A stretch of DNA of 64,000 nt, taken from Muribaculaceae bacterium (GTDB lineage Bacteria; Bacteroidota; Bacteroidia; Bacteroidales; Muribaculaceae). The stretch is from NCBI GenBank assembly GCA_017559355.1, contig JAFYSL010000089.1:1-64000 (forward strand). The letters run 5' to 3'. The first letter of the stretch is position 1. Every line of letters starts with the position of its first letter. Both the position numbers and the translations under genes were made by a program. The notes below the pieces were generated by a model. It did not search any database, was not told the DNA's origin, and saw nothing but the letters and a program-made list of their open reading frames with translations. Below are positions 1 through 8,002 of the stretch, piece by piece.

Positions 1-923
1 AACGCCACTTGCGACGTTGTGAGCGAATGCATTGCTTTAGGCACTGACGCTTGAATTTCTTCGATGATTGCCGAGAGAATTGTGTGTCGTATGAAGTTTT
101 TGTTTGTAGCCATAACCAACCGGCGTGACGGAATAGGTATTGCAAATGGTCGTACAAGTTCTTTTTGGCTCTCGCTCAACTGTTGCACTGCCATCCATGG
201 AATAAAGGTGACTCCACACCCACTTTCAACCATTCGCATAAATGTTTCTATGCTACCAAGGCTATAAGTCATTTGACTATCTTGTGCCGACTTAATTTGA
301 CAATATTTTACCATTTGGTCACGGAAACAATGTCCCTCATCAAGCAACCATAATTGATGATTTTGTAGGTCACTACTCTTTACAACTTGCTTTTCATACA
401 AAGGACATGTTTTTGAGACATACGCCAAGTATTGTTCATATAGAAGATGTGAAATATTATATTCCTCTAATTCTTCAATGTCTGCCAACACTCCAGCATC
501 AATATCGCCATTGAGCAACGCACGTTTTATCTCATGAGTTTTTAATTCGGCAATGCGAAGTTCTAATTTTGGATATTTTTTTGTCAACGTAGAGATAAAT
601 CGAGGCAAAAGATATGGAGCAATTGTAGGGAGTATTCCCAACGTGAATTTACCTGCTACCTCTTGCTTTTGTTCTTGTACAATATTTTTTATATGCTCGG
701 CTTGAACAAGAGCTTCTTTTGCTTGTTTAATAACTAAAAGACCTGCCGCAGTGGGTGCAATAGGTTGCTGAGAACGATCAAAGATTTTCACTTCAAGTTC
801 ATCTTCGAGTTTTTGAATCATCGCACTCAACGTGGGCTGTGTTACATTACAATACTCAGCAGCCTTAGTAAAATGACGGAATTTTTCAAGAGCTACAATA
901 TATTCAAATTGTTGTAAAGTCAT
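1..923 (-). CDS. oxyR: OxyR peroxide-sensing LysR-type regulator (C-terminus cut by window edge)
   Basis: LysR-family regulator: N-terminal winged helix-turn-helix (about residues 1-60, TKAAEYCNVTQPTLSAMI) and a substrate-binding-like regulatory domain. The reading frame is open from the ATG at 923 to the window edge (307 codons, no stop), so only the extreme C-terminus is missing. Residues read GHCFRDQMVKYC: the two cysteines fall at positions 199 and 208, the same numbers as the redox disulfide pair of E. coli OxyR, which identifies the protein well beyond generic LysR. In the family, peroxide oxidises the pair and the protein then activates catalase, Dps and similar genes. It is divergent from dps with about 130 bp between starts, matching that role. 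Confidence 0.93.
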   Translation of the reverse strand, partial: MTLQQFEYIVALEKFRHFTKAAEYCNVTQPTLSAMIQKLEDELEVKIFDRSQQPIAPTAAGLLVIKQAKEALVQAEHIKNIVQEQKQEVAGKFTLGILPTIAPYLLPRFISTLTKKYPKLELRIAELKTHEIKRALLNGDIDAGVLADIEELEEYNISHLLYEQYLAYVSKTCPLYEKQVVKSSDLQNHQLWLLDEGHCFRDQMVKYCQIKSAQDSQMTYSLGSIETFMRMVESGCGVTFIPWMAVQQLSESQKELVRPFAIPIPSRRLVMATNKNFIRHTILSAIIEEIQASVPKAMHSLTTSQVA

Positions 924-940
924 AATTTACAATCTTTTAT

Positions 941-955
941 ATGCAATTATAAATT
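941..955. repeat. 15-bp direct repeat, copy 1 (upstream of dps)
   Basis: The sequence ATGCAATTATAAATT occurs here in the oxyR-dps intergenic region and again, identical and in the same orientation, at 1586-1600 just after dps. Meaning unknown; it could be a regulator site or a trace of rearrangement around dps. Confidence 0.5.
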
Positions 956-957
956 TT

Positions 958-975
958 ATCTATATCGCAATAGAT
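958..975. promoter_or_regulatory. Candidate OxyR operator (inverted repeat)
   Basis: A perfect inverted repeat ATCTAT-N6-ATAGAT lies between oxyR and dps. It contains CTAT-N6-ATAG, close to the centre of the E. coli OxyR site (CTAT-N7-ATAG). Its right edge is 8 bp upstream of the dps -33 box, a fitting place for an activator. Assignment to OxyR is inference from motif and context. Confidence 0.45.
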
Positions 976-983
976 TTTGTCGG

Positions 984-1014
984 TTGGTCAGTTATGATGT
1001 CCGATATACCTTTG
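984..1014 (+). promoter_or_regulatory. dps promoter (Bacteroidota -33/-7 type)
   Basis: The -7 box TACCTTTG (1007-1014) matches TAnnTTTG, with a TTG -33 element at 984-986 and a 20-bp spacer. Expected transcript start is near 1020, giving a leader of about 35 nt. Because the promoter lies inside the longer possible reading frame beginning at 984, translation must start at 1056 or later. Confidence 0.7.
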
Positions 1015-1055
1015 CAGTACAAAGAAAAGAAAAAATATTAACAACTCAAAAAAAT

Positions 1056-1550
1056 ATGAATATGAAAACTTTAGACTATCTCCACATCAGTGAAAATAAC
1101 GCTAACGCTGTTACTAACGTATTGAATCAACTTCTTGCTGATTTCCAAGTTCATTACACCAATCTTCGTGGCATGCACTGGCATATTGAAGGTCGCGGAT
1201 TCTTCGTATTACATGAAAAATTTGAAAGCATGTATGACGATATGGCAAGCAAAATCGACGAAGTAGCAGAACGCATCTTAATGCTCGGAGCAACTCCCGA
1301 AAATCGTTTCAGCGAATACCTCAAAGTTGCAAAACTTCCTGAAGTTACTGGTATAACAAGCAGCGATAGTGCAGTGAAACACATTCTTGATTCATATAAA
1401 TATCTCATCGGTCTTGAAAAAGAAGCCCTTGCTGTTGCAGAAGAAGCACATGATGTTGTAACTGCCGATATGCTCACTGGCTATATCGCCGAACAAGAAA
1501 AGATGGTGTGGATGCTTGTAGCATTTAGCAAAAGCAATTGCAACCGATAA
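1056..1550 (+). CDS. dps: Dps ferritin-like DNA-protecting protein
   Basis: 164 residues, typical for Dps. It forms a dodecamer that oxidises Fe(II) with peroxide, stores the iron and protects DNA. The ferroxidase signature aligns with E. coli Dps: H41 (MHWHIEG), H53, E57 (Asp in E. coli), D68 and E72 (KIDEVAERI). Start chosen at 1056 because an upstream in-frame ATG at 984 lies within the promoter; the ATG at 1062 is an alternative. Divergent from oxyR, with a candidate OxyR site between, so peroxide induction is likely. Confidence 0.95.
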   Translation: MNMKTLDYLHISENNANAVTNVLNQLLADFQVHYTNLRGMHWHIEGRGFFVLHEKFESMYDDMASKIDEVAERILMLGATPENRFSEYLKVAKLPEVTGITSSDSAVKHILDSYKYLIGLEKEALAVAEEAHDVVTADMLTGYIAEQEKMVWMLVAFSKSNCNR

Positions 1551-1585
1551 AAATTACTCTCATATTGATACTTATTAACCACAAG

Positions 1586-1600
1586 ATGCAATTATAAATT
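1586..1600. repeat. 15-bp direct repeat, copy 2 (downstream of dps)
   Basis: Exact second copy of ATGCAATTATAAATT found at 941-955, here 36 bp after the dps stop codon. Confidence 0.5.
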
Positions 1601-1625
1601 AGGATTAGATTAGTATTTTAGAAGA

Positions 1626-1655
1626 AATGGGCTGCCCGCGAGGACAGCCCATTTT
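1626..1655. terminator. Bidirectional terminator between dps and the M18 gene
   Basis: Stem AATGGGCTG (1626-1634) pairs with CAGCCCATT (1645-1653), with T-rich sequence on either side. It serves the convergent dps and M18 aminopeptidase genes. Confidence 0.8.
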
Positions 1656-1677
1656 GATATTTTAATAAATTCCTTTT

Positions 1678-2976
1678 TTAGCAATTAAAGAATTCTGTAA
1701 ATGCTCTAATTGTATAAATATGGTCAATAGTTGAAGCAGTTTCTCGTGCTGAGTGCATACTCCACATTGCAGCTCCCATATCCACTCCTCGTAAATCTAT
1801 TTGCGATGTAAGAATATTTCCGAGAGTAGAGCCACCAGCAACATCACTATGGTTTACAAAATATTGACATGGCACACCTGCTCGCTCACAAATTGTTTTG
1901 AATACAGCTGCAGAGTCGGCATCGGTCATATATTTGCAGTTTGCATTTATCTTAATCACAGGTCCTCCTCCAAGTACAGGGTGATTTGTTGGATCTTGTT
2001 TCTCTACATAATTAGGATGCACAGCGTGTGCATTATCGGCCGACACCATAAATGAACGAGCCACTGCACGCAAATAATCCTCTTCATTTCCGCCAAGGCA
2101 ACCATTTATGCGGCGCAAGATATGTTCAAGCACTGGTGATGCAGCACCCTGTTTTGTTCCACTACCAGTTTCCTCATTATCAAAGATTGCCATGATACGA
2201 GTTTGCTTGCCATCATTTGATTCTAGCAATGAAGTCATCGCCGCATGAGCCATACTTAAGTCGTCAAGGCGACCTGATGTAATAAACTCATTGTTTACTC
2301 CTACAAGACATGCCTTTGTTGTATCATAGAGAGAAAGGTCAAAGTCAATAATATCTGAAGGGGATACACCAAGTTCGCTAGCTACAAGTCGCAATACATA
2401 TCCATCTTTTTCAGCAATACTATTGATGCATCCTATTACGGGTAGCATATCTTTTTGACGCGAAAGGGGATTTCCTTCATTTACAGCACGATTGTAATGG
2501 ATTGCAAGGTGTGGGATAGTCAATAATGGACGATTAAATTTCACCAATCGAGTTTCAGGATTCATTGGATCATTAGAACGAAGTAATACACGACCAGCAA
2601 TTGACAATGGACGATCAAACCATGTATATAAGATAGGACCACCATATACTTCAGTGTTGAGTTTCATCATTCCACCATCGCTCACCATCTCAGGGTTTGG
2701 TTTGATACGGAAACATGGCGAATCGCTATGTGCCGAAATTATTTTATATCCAGCGGTAGCATCGCCCTCTCCCACTACAAAACCAAAAATAGCAGAACTA
2801 TTTTTTACTACATAATATTTTCCACCTGGCACTAAGTCCCATTTTTCAGCAGCATCGAGATGTTGAAATCCATTTGCCTCTAATCGTTCGCGAATTGTTT
2901 TAACAGCATAGAAATTAACCACACTGCTATCCATAAACGACATTAAATCATTGATATATCTCATTGAATTTTTCAT
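1678..2976 (-). CDS. M18 family aminopeptidase
   Basis: 432 residues, normal for M18 (aspartyl aminopeptidase family), a cytosolic binuclear-zinc exopeptidase. The metal and catalytic motifs are visible in order: SAHSDSP (H83, D85), SGRLDDLSM, FDNEETGSG, SADNAHAVHPNY and, near the end, NHSDVAGGSTLG. No signal peptide. Start at 2976 (MKNSM); the Met at residue 5 is an alternative. It is the last gene of the yicC-gmk-nadD-DUF5063-M18 run, 20 bp after the DUF5063 gene. Confidence 0.93.
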   Translation of the reverse strand: MKNSMRYINDLMSFMDSSVVNFYAVKTIRERLEANGFQHLDAAEKWDLVPGGKYYVVKNSSAIFGFVVGEGDATAGYKIISAHSDSPCFRIKPNPEMVSDGGMMKLNTEVYGGPILYTWFDRPLSIAGRVLLRSNDPMNPETRLVKFNRPLLTIPHLAIHYNRAVNEGNPLSRQKDMLPVIGCINSIAEKDGYVLRLVASELGVSPSDIIDFDLSLYDTTKACLVGVNNEFITSGRLDDLSMAHAAMTSLLESNDGKQTRIMAIFDNEETGSGTKQGAASPVLEHILRRINGCLGGNEEDYLRAVARSFMVSADNAHAVHPNYVEKQDPTNHPVLGGGPVIKINANCKYMTDADSAAVFKTICERAGVPCQYFVNHSDVAGGSTLGNILTSQIDLRGVDMGAAMWSMHSARETASTIDHIYTIRAFTEFFNC

Positions 2977-2996
2977 GTTGCAACAATTTAAGTGGA

Positions 2997-3530
2997 TTAA
3001 TATTCATTATCTTCTTCATCTTGATTATGTCGAAGATGGTTGAGTGGACGCATCACATTACAAAGAATTCTACTCCAATAACTTTCAAAGACCTCTTTAA
3101 TTGCCACTAGAGCAAGTGGCATCATCTCTTGAGGAGCCTCCTTTATTGTTTCTACAAAATTATATAACACCTGAAATAGATCGGCAAGGCTCTCTGAGAT
3201 ACTTGCAGCAATAGGAGTGTCGGAATATTTCATATCCTCTTCAAATACTTCAAGATACATATCATCAGCGCCCAACAATGTCTCGATATTACGACGAGCC
3301 GACTCATAATAGTCCTCATCGAGCACACTTTCAAGATATGCATCTTCATCTTCTCCAAGTTCCTCAACTCGCAAATCATTGGCAGCAATATATATACGAG
3401 GTAATAGACGCACCATCTCAGCAATAAATTCTGCTCGTTCGCTTTCGCGAGCATTCTCTACTGCCATACAATATTCATTACACAATGCGATAAACGCCAA
3501 TGTGTTATTATTTAGTGTTGTTGATTCCAT
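2997..3530 (-). CDS. DUF5063 domain protein
   Basis: 177-residue acidic, mainly helical cytosolic protein resembling the DUF5063 family of Bacteroidota. No signal peptide, membrane segment or catalytic motif is evident; the C-terminus is charged (HNQDEEDNEY). It starts 5 bp after nadD and ends 20 bp before the M18 gene, so it is cotranscribed. Function unknown. Confidence 0.75.
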   Translation of the reverse strand: MESTTLNNNTLAFIALCNEYCMAVENARESERAEFIAEMVRLLPRIYIAANDLRVEELGEDEDAYLESVLDEDYYESARRNIETLLGADDMYLEVFEEDMKYSDTPIAASISESLADLFQVLYNFVETIKEAPQEMMPLALVAIKEVFESYWSRILCNVMRPLNHLRHNQDEEDNEY

Positions 3531-3535
3531 ATTGA

Positions 3536-4111
3536 TTATTTATATAGATTGTTTGCTTTTATATATTCCCACACAGGTTGTGGTAATAAATTCTCTACAT
3601 TGTTCCCCTCTGCAATTGCTTGACGAATTTCAGTACTCGACACATCGGCAAGTGGAGCTGATACTATCTCAACATTTTTATCATTTACTGGGTTCAATTC
3701 ATAGCCTGGACGAGGATACACTACTACCCCATATTCATCAATAATGCGACGATAATCACGCCAACGGTCAAATAGGTTCCAATTATCACCACCTATCACT
3801 ATATTAAATTGATATTGTGGATATTTCTTTGACAATGTTTCAAGTGTGTTTATTGTATATGATGGTCGAGGCATTGATAGTTCAATATCACACACCTCAA
3901 CCCCATCAATTCCTTCAACTGCAAGATTGAGCATCGCCAATCGATGTGTATCATCGAGCAATTCTTTCGACTGTTTTAATGGATTTTGTGGAGAGAGAGT
4001 GAGCCACACTTCATCAAGGTGCGAATGTTGGCTTAGGTATTGGGCAAGCATAATATGTCCCCGATGCACAGGGTTGAAAGACCCTCCAAATATGCCCACC
4101 ACTTTCTTCAT
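3536..4111 (-). CDS. nadD: Nicotinate-nucleotide adenylyltransferase
   Basis: 191 residues. Transfers AMP from ATP to nicotinate mononucleotide to make deamido-NAD in NAD synthesis. The nucleotidyltransferase signature GIFGGSFNPVHRGH is at residues 6-19 (the GxFxPxHxGH motif) and SSTEIR occurs near the C-terminus (second ATP-binding motif, variant of ISSTxIR). It follows gmk by 27 bp. Confidence 0.95.
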   Translation of the reverse strand: MKKVVGIFGGSFNPVHRGHIMLAQYLSQHSHLDEVWLTLSPQNPLKQSKELLDDTHRLAMLNLAVEGIDGVEVCDIELSMPRPSYTINTLETLSKKYPQYQFNIVIGGDNWNLFDRWRDYRRIIDEYGVVVYPRPGYELNPVNDKNVEIVSAPLADVSSTEIRQAIAEGNNVENLLPQPVWEYIKANNLYK

Positions 4112-4138
4112 ATAAATTTTACCTAAATTGAAGCTTTT

Positions 4139-4705
4139 TTACTTTACAAACTCCTCTATCAAAGAAGCTGTTTGTGAGATTGCTGTTGCCAAGTCATCAT
4201 TCACTACTTGAAAATCATAATCTTTGGCAAATCCGATTTCAAATTCAGCCTTACCTACACGCTCTGCAATAACTTCAGCGCTATCAGTTCCACGACCTTC
4301 AAGACGACGTTGTAATTCTTCTACGCTTGGAGGCATAATAAAAATGCTTCGAGATTGTTCGCCATAGAGTTTTTTCACGTTCACGCCACCTTTCACATCA
4401 ATATCAAGTATTACGTTATGACCAGCTTCGCAAATGCGTACTACTTCACTTTTCAATGTGCCATAATAGCGACCAGGATACACCTCTTCGTATTCTACAA
4501 ATGCATCTTCGGCAATTGCCTTTTGAAATTCATCGTCGTTAAGGAAGAAATAATTCACACCATGTTGTTCACCTTCTCGAGGAGAACGATTGGTTGCCGA
4601 CACCGAAAATTGCATATCAATTTTACCTTCAGCAAGAATTGCGTTTATAATGGTTGATTTTCCACAACCCGATGGAGCTGATATGATAATGATTTTTCCA
4701 GCCAT
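4139..4705 (-). CDS. gmk: Guanylate kinase
   Basis: 188 residues. Phosphorylates GMP to GDP. P-loop SAPSGCGKST at residues 9-18, then the GMP-binding stretch (NRSPREGEQHGVNYFF; YEEVYPGRYYGTL). It lies 5 bp after yicC in one operon; its substrate is made through guaB and guaA elsewhere in this window. Confidence 0.96.
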   Translation of the reverse strand: MAGKIIIISAPSGCGKSTIINAILAEGKIDMQFSVSATNRSPREGEQHGVNYFFLNDDEFQKAIAEDAFVEYEEVYPGRYYGTLKSEVVRICEAGHNVILDIDVKGGVNVKKLYGEQSRSIFIMPPSVEELQRRLEGRGTDSAEVIAERVGKAEFEIGFAKDYDFQVVNDDLATAISQTASLIEEFVK

Positions 4706-4710
4706 AGTTA

Positions 4711-5586
4711 TTACATTACGTTAAGCACCTGTTCCTTGATTTGCTCAAGTTCATCTTTCATTCTCACCACTATCTTTTGCATCTCAGCATGATTACTTTT
4801 TGAACCAAGTGTGTTTATTTCGCGACCCATTTCTTGTGAAATAAACCCAAGTTTCTTCCCTTGACCTTGTGCATCATTCATCGTTTCAATGAAATAATCA
4901 AGATGCTGAGTGAGACGTTGCTTTTCTTCATTAATATCTAATTTCTCAATATAGAAAATCATCTCTTGTTCAAGACGACCTTTATCAAAATCAATCTCTT
5001 TGAGTTTTGCCAAACCTTCCTCAATACGATTGCGAATTTTTGCTACTCGTTCGCCCTCATATTGTGGCACTTCTGACAATCGTTCACGAATATTATTTAT
5101 GCGTTGAGCAAAAAACTCTTCAAGTTTTTTACCCTCCTCACGACGGAATTGCATCAATCCCTCCACAGCTTCATCAACAGCCTTAAAAAGTGCTTCAGCC
5201 TCATCTTCGGTTAATGATGTTGAAGTCTCGGCTTTCATCACTTCTGGCATACGCAACAACACACTATACCAATCCTCAGGCATAGGGATTGATAGTTCAT
5301 TAGACATCTTTTCTACCTGTTGTTTATATTGTGCCATCAAGGGGATGTTAAGAGTTGCTGCTGTATCACTTACAATAGTTTCAACATGCACACTTAAATC
5401 CACCTTGCCTCGTTCAAGACGATGAGCAATACGATTGCGTAATTCAAGTTCTTTTTCACGATATGCAGCAGGCACTCGCGCAGTCATATCAAGTTGTTTG
5501 CTGTTGAGTGACTTTATTTCTACTGTGATTTTTTTATTGGGAATTTCGACAACCGACTTGCCAAATCCCGTCATTGATAATAGCAT
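4711..5586 (-). CDS. yicC: YicC family endoribonuclease
   Basis: 291 residues with the two family regions: YicC-like N-terminal domain (begins MLLSMTGFGKS, residues about 1-155) and the C-terminal DUF1732 region (about 205-291, with DINEEKQRLTQHLDYF and GKKLGFISQEMGREINTLGSKS). E. coli YicC is reported to be an RNA endonuclease. First gene of the minus operon that continues into gmk; promoter at 5616-5623. Confidence 0.93.
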   Translation of the reverse strand: MLLSMTGFGKSVVEIPNKKITVEIKSLNSKQLDMTARVPAAYREKELELRNRIAHRLERGKVDLSVHVETIVSDTAATLNIPLMAQYKQQVEKMSNELSIPMPEDWYSVLLRMPEVMKAETSTSLTEDEAEALFKAVDEAVEGLMQFRREEGKKLEEFFAQRINNIRERLSEVPQYEGERVAKIRNRIEEGLAKLKEIDFDKGRLEQEMIFYIEKLDINEEKQRLTQHLDYFIETMNDAQGQGKKLGFISQEMGREINTLGSKSNHAEMQKIVVRMKDELEQIKEQVLNVM

Positions 5587-5610
5587 TATAATGGTATTTT
5601 ATTAGTTTAT

Positions 5611-5641
5611 TTTTGCAAAGTTAAGAAAATGCGTAAATTTG
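5611..5641 (+). promoter_or_regulatory. tsaB promoter
   Basis: -33 TTTTG at 5611-5615 and -7 TAAATTTG at 5634-5641, spacer 18 bp. The two divergent promoters are interleaved, so polymerase binding may be mutually exclusive. Confidence 0.65.
5616..5623 (-). promoter_or_regulatory. -7 box for the yicC-gmk-nadD operon
   Basis: Reads TAACTTTG on the minus strand (consensus TAnnTTTG), 30 bp upstream of the yicC start. It abuts the -33 element of the divergent tsaB promoter. Confidence 0.6.
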
Positions 5642-5662
5642 TAGCGAAAATATCTAAAAAAA

Positions 5663-6358
5663 ATGGCAGTAATATTAAATATTGAAACATCTACCAATGT
5701 TTGTTCGGTTGCAGTAACAGCCGAAGGAATGATTTTAACGCACTACGAGGACTTTCAAGGTCAGAATCACGCAGCTCTACTAAGTGGTTATATTAAAGCG
5801 TGTCTCGACTATATTCGTGATAAAGAATTGACCCTCGATGCCGTGGCTGTGAGTATCGGTCCAGGAAGCTATACTGGACTTCGCATTGGGCTTTCCGAAG
5901 CAAAAGGACTCGCTTATGCACTTAACATTCCTCTTATCGGCATCGACACATTGCAAATTATGGCTGTTTCAGTAATGTTCAACCACGATATTGATTCAGA
6001 ATCTCTCTTTGTACCTATGATCGATGCTCGTCGCATGGAAGTTTATACTGCTGTTTACGACATTGCTCTTGAATCACGCCTTGCTCCCACACCACTTATT
6101 CTCGATGAAACCTCTTATCACGAGTGGCTCGACAAGGGAGAAAAAATGATTTTCTTTGGAAATGGTAGCGACAAAGCTCGCGAGCTTCTTGAATCACACC
6201 CCGGTTCTCGCTTCATTGCCGACATTTCTCCATTAGCAGTAGATATGATAGCCCTCGCTGAACGTGCATACTCTCAAAAACAATTCCTCGACCTTGCTTA
6301 CTCAACACCATCATATCTCAAAGAATTCCAAGCAACCAAACCAAAGAACTTGATATAA
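5663..6358 (+). CDS. tsaB: TsaB, tRNA threonylcarbamoyladenosine synthesis protein
   Basis: 231 residues, ASKHA-fold protease-like protein. In bacteria TsaB forms the TsaB-TsaD-TsaE complex that moves threonylcarbamoyl to A37 of ANN-decoding tRNAs. Signature NIETSTNVCSVAV at the N-terminus and SIGPGSYTGLRIGLSEAKG (about 73-91) are typical. Monocistronic: own promoter at 5611-5641 and a strong terminator at 6383-6413. Confidence 0.95.
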   Translation: MAVILNIETSTNVCSVAVTAEGMILTHYEDFQGQNHAALLSGYIKACLDYIRDKELTLDAVAVSIGPGSYTGLRIGLSEAKGLAYALNIPLIGIDTLQIMAVSVMFNHDIDSESLFVPMIDARRMEVYTAVYDIALESRLAPTPLILDETSYHEWLDKGEKMIFFGNGSDKARELLESHPGSRFIADISPLAVDMIALAERAYSQKQFLDLAYSTPSYLKEFQATKPKNLI

Positions 6359-6373
6359 TATTAGATATTCAAT

Positions 6374-6420
6374 AACAAAATGATATCCCCGCAAATACTT
6401 TTTGTGGGGATATTTGTTAT
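6374..6420 (+). terminator. tsaB terminator
   Basis: Thirteen-pair stem ATATCCCCGCAAA (6383-6395) / TTTGTGGGGATAT (6401-6413) with one G-T pair, flanked by A-rich and T-rich sequence. Confidence 0.85.
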
Positions 6421-6439
6421 AGTCTAATAAACTACAACT

Positions 6440-7603
6440 ATGAATAAAAATATTACTCCTTCAATTAAATATATCGGTGTTGATGATACTATGCTCGACT
6501 TGTTTGAGAGTCAGTATATCATTCCTAATGGGATTTCTTACAACTCATATCTTATTCTAGATAAAAAAGTTGCAATTATGGATACCGTTGACCGTCGTAT
6601 GTGCGATGAATGGTGGACAAATCTTAGAAATGCTCTCAATGGTCGCATTCCCGACTATCTCGTTGTGCACCATATGGAACCCGACCACGCGGGAAATATC
6701 GCAATGGTGCTCTCAATATACCCCAATTTGAAAATCGTTGCCACAACAAAGGCTATTGCAATGCTACCTCAATTTTTTGAAAATATAGATTTCAATGGTC
6801 GCACAATCGCAGTAAATGAATACGAAAAGTTATCTCTTGGAAGTCGTTCATTACAATTCTTTATGGCCCCAATGGTGCATTGGCCCGAGGTTATGATTAC
6901 ATACGATAGCACCGACAAAGTAATGTTTACAGCCGATGCTTTTGGAAAATTTGGAGCATTATGCTACGACGAAGATTGGGTGAGTGAGGCTCGTAGATAT
7001 TATTTCAACATCTGTGGCAAGTATGGTATTCCCGTACAAGCATTTCTCAAAAAAATCTCTTCACTCAACATAAAACACATTTGCCCTCTTCATGGACCTA
7101 TCCTTTCAGGAAATCTTGAATACTACATAAATTTCTACGACACATGGAGTAAATATGAGGCTGAATCAGATGGCGTTTTTATTGCATACGCGTCTATTCA
7201 TGGAGGCACTAAAGCGACTGCTCTAAAAATAGCAGAAATATTAAAAGAGAATGGTGCGAAAAAGATTGTAATCACAGATTTAAGTCGCGACGACATATCA
7301 AAAGCCGTAGAAAACGCATTCTATTTTAGTAGAATGATTGTAGCTGCATCTTCATATGATGGTGATGTGTTCCCTCCTATGTATGATTTTCTTCATCATC
7401 TTAAACTAAAAGCATATCAAAGGCGACGTGTTGGAATCATTGAGAATGGTTCTTGGGCACCATCAGCGGGTCGGGTAATGAAAGAAATGCTCTGCAAAAT
7501 GAAAGAACTTAACATTATTAATTCAATTGTTACTATTCGCTCTACCATAAAGGAAGGTGATTACACTGCACTAAAAGCACTTGCCGATGCAATACTAAAA
7601 TAG
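6440..7603 (+). CDS. FprA family A-type flavoprotein (flavodiiron protein)
   Basis: 387 residues. N-terminal metallo-beta-lactamase-like diiron domain (about 1-245) and C-terminal flavodoxin domain (about 246-387, beginning VFIAYASIHGGTKATA). Diiron ligand motifs are present: HHMEPDHAGN, MVHWPEVM, TADAFGKFG and PLHGPIL. Flavodiiron proteins reduce O2 to water or NO to N2O and protect anaerobes. No fused rubredoxin, so an external electron donor is needed. Starts 27 bp after the tsaB terminator. Confidence 0.93.
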   Translation: MNKNITPSIKYIGVDDTMLDLFESQYIIPNGISYNSYLILDKKVAIMDTVDRRMCDEWWTNLRNALNGRIPDYLVVHHMEPDHAGNIAMVLSIYPNLKIVATTKAIAMLPQFFENIDFNGRTIAVNEYEKLSLGSRSLQFFMAPMVHWPEVMITYDSTDKVMFTADAFGKFGALCYDEDWVSEARRYYFNICGKYGIPVQAFLKKISSLNIKHICPLHGPILSGNLEYYINFYDTWSKYEAESDGVFIAYASIHGGTKATALKIAEILKENGAKKIVITDLSRDDISKAVENAFYFSRMIVAASSYDGDVFPPMYDFLHHLKLKAYQRRRVGIIENGSWAPSAGRVMKEMLCKMKELNIINSIVTIRSTIKEGDYTALKALADAILK

Positions 7604-7943
7604 CACTACTTATAGGAACACATAATGAGTTGTGACAAATCTATCTATTTTGGTGCAACTCTTTTTATATGTAATCGAAATTTTGCCATTTTTATATTTA
7701 TTAGTTTTGATGTGCCATATTCTCGCCCATGTCGGTCTTTATCTTTGCATCATAAACGAAATAATAACACTTAAAACTTTATGCATTATGGCAACATTTA
7801 TTTTTATAGGCATTTTCGTGGCAATAATCAAAGCTTTTAATATGATTGAAAAAACTTGCACTAACGAAATCTCAAACAAGTAATAAATCATCACAAAAAA
7901 ACACATTTTTTAGCGGAGATAGCCCTATTTTTGTTGTAATTTG
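7604..7943. other. Intergenic region, fprA-like gene to guaB
   Basis: About 340 bp before the guaB promoter with no gene I would assert. A GTG-initiated frame of 83 codons (7632-7883) encodes a very hydrophobic stretch with two possible membrane segments, but AT-rich noncoding DNA often gives such peptides and I see no promoter or homology for it. No terminator hairpin was evident. Confidence 0.4.
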
Positions 7944-7974
7944 TTTGCTATTTGCTCAAATATGCTTAACTTTG
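7944..7974 (+). promoter_or_regulatory. guaB promoter
   Basis: -33 TTTG at 7944-7947 and -7 TAACTTTG at 7967-7974, spacer 19 bp. Predicted start near 7981, leader about 22 nt. No purine riboswitch fits in so short a leader. Confidence 0.7.
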
Positions 7975-8002
7975 CGTGCAATAAAATCTAAACATCGTTT
8001 AT

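Noticed and set aside
984..1055. Longer dps start at 984
   Set aside because: The -33 and -7 boxes lie inside this extension and the extra residues are not typical of Dps.
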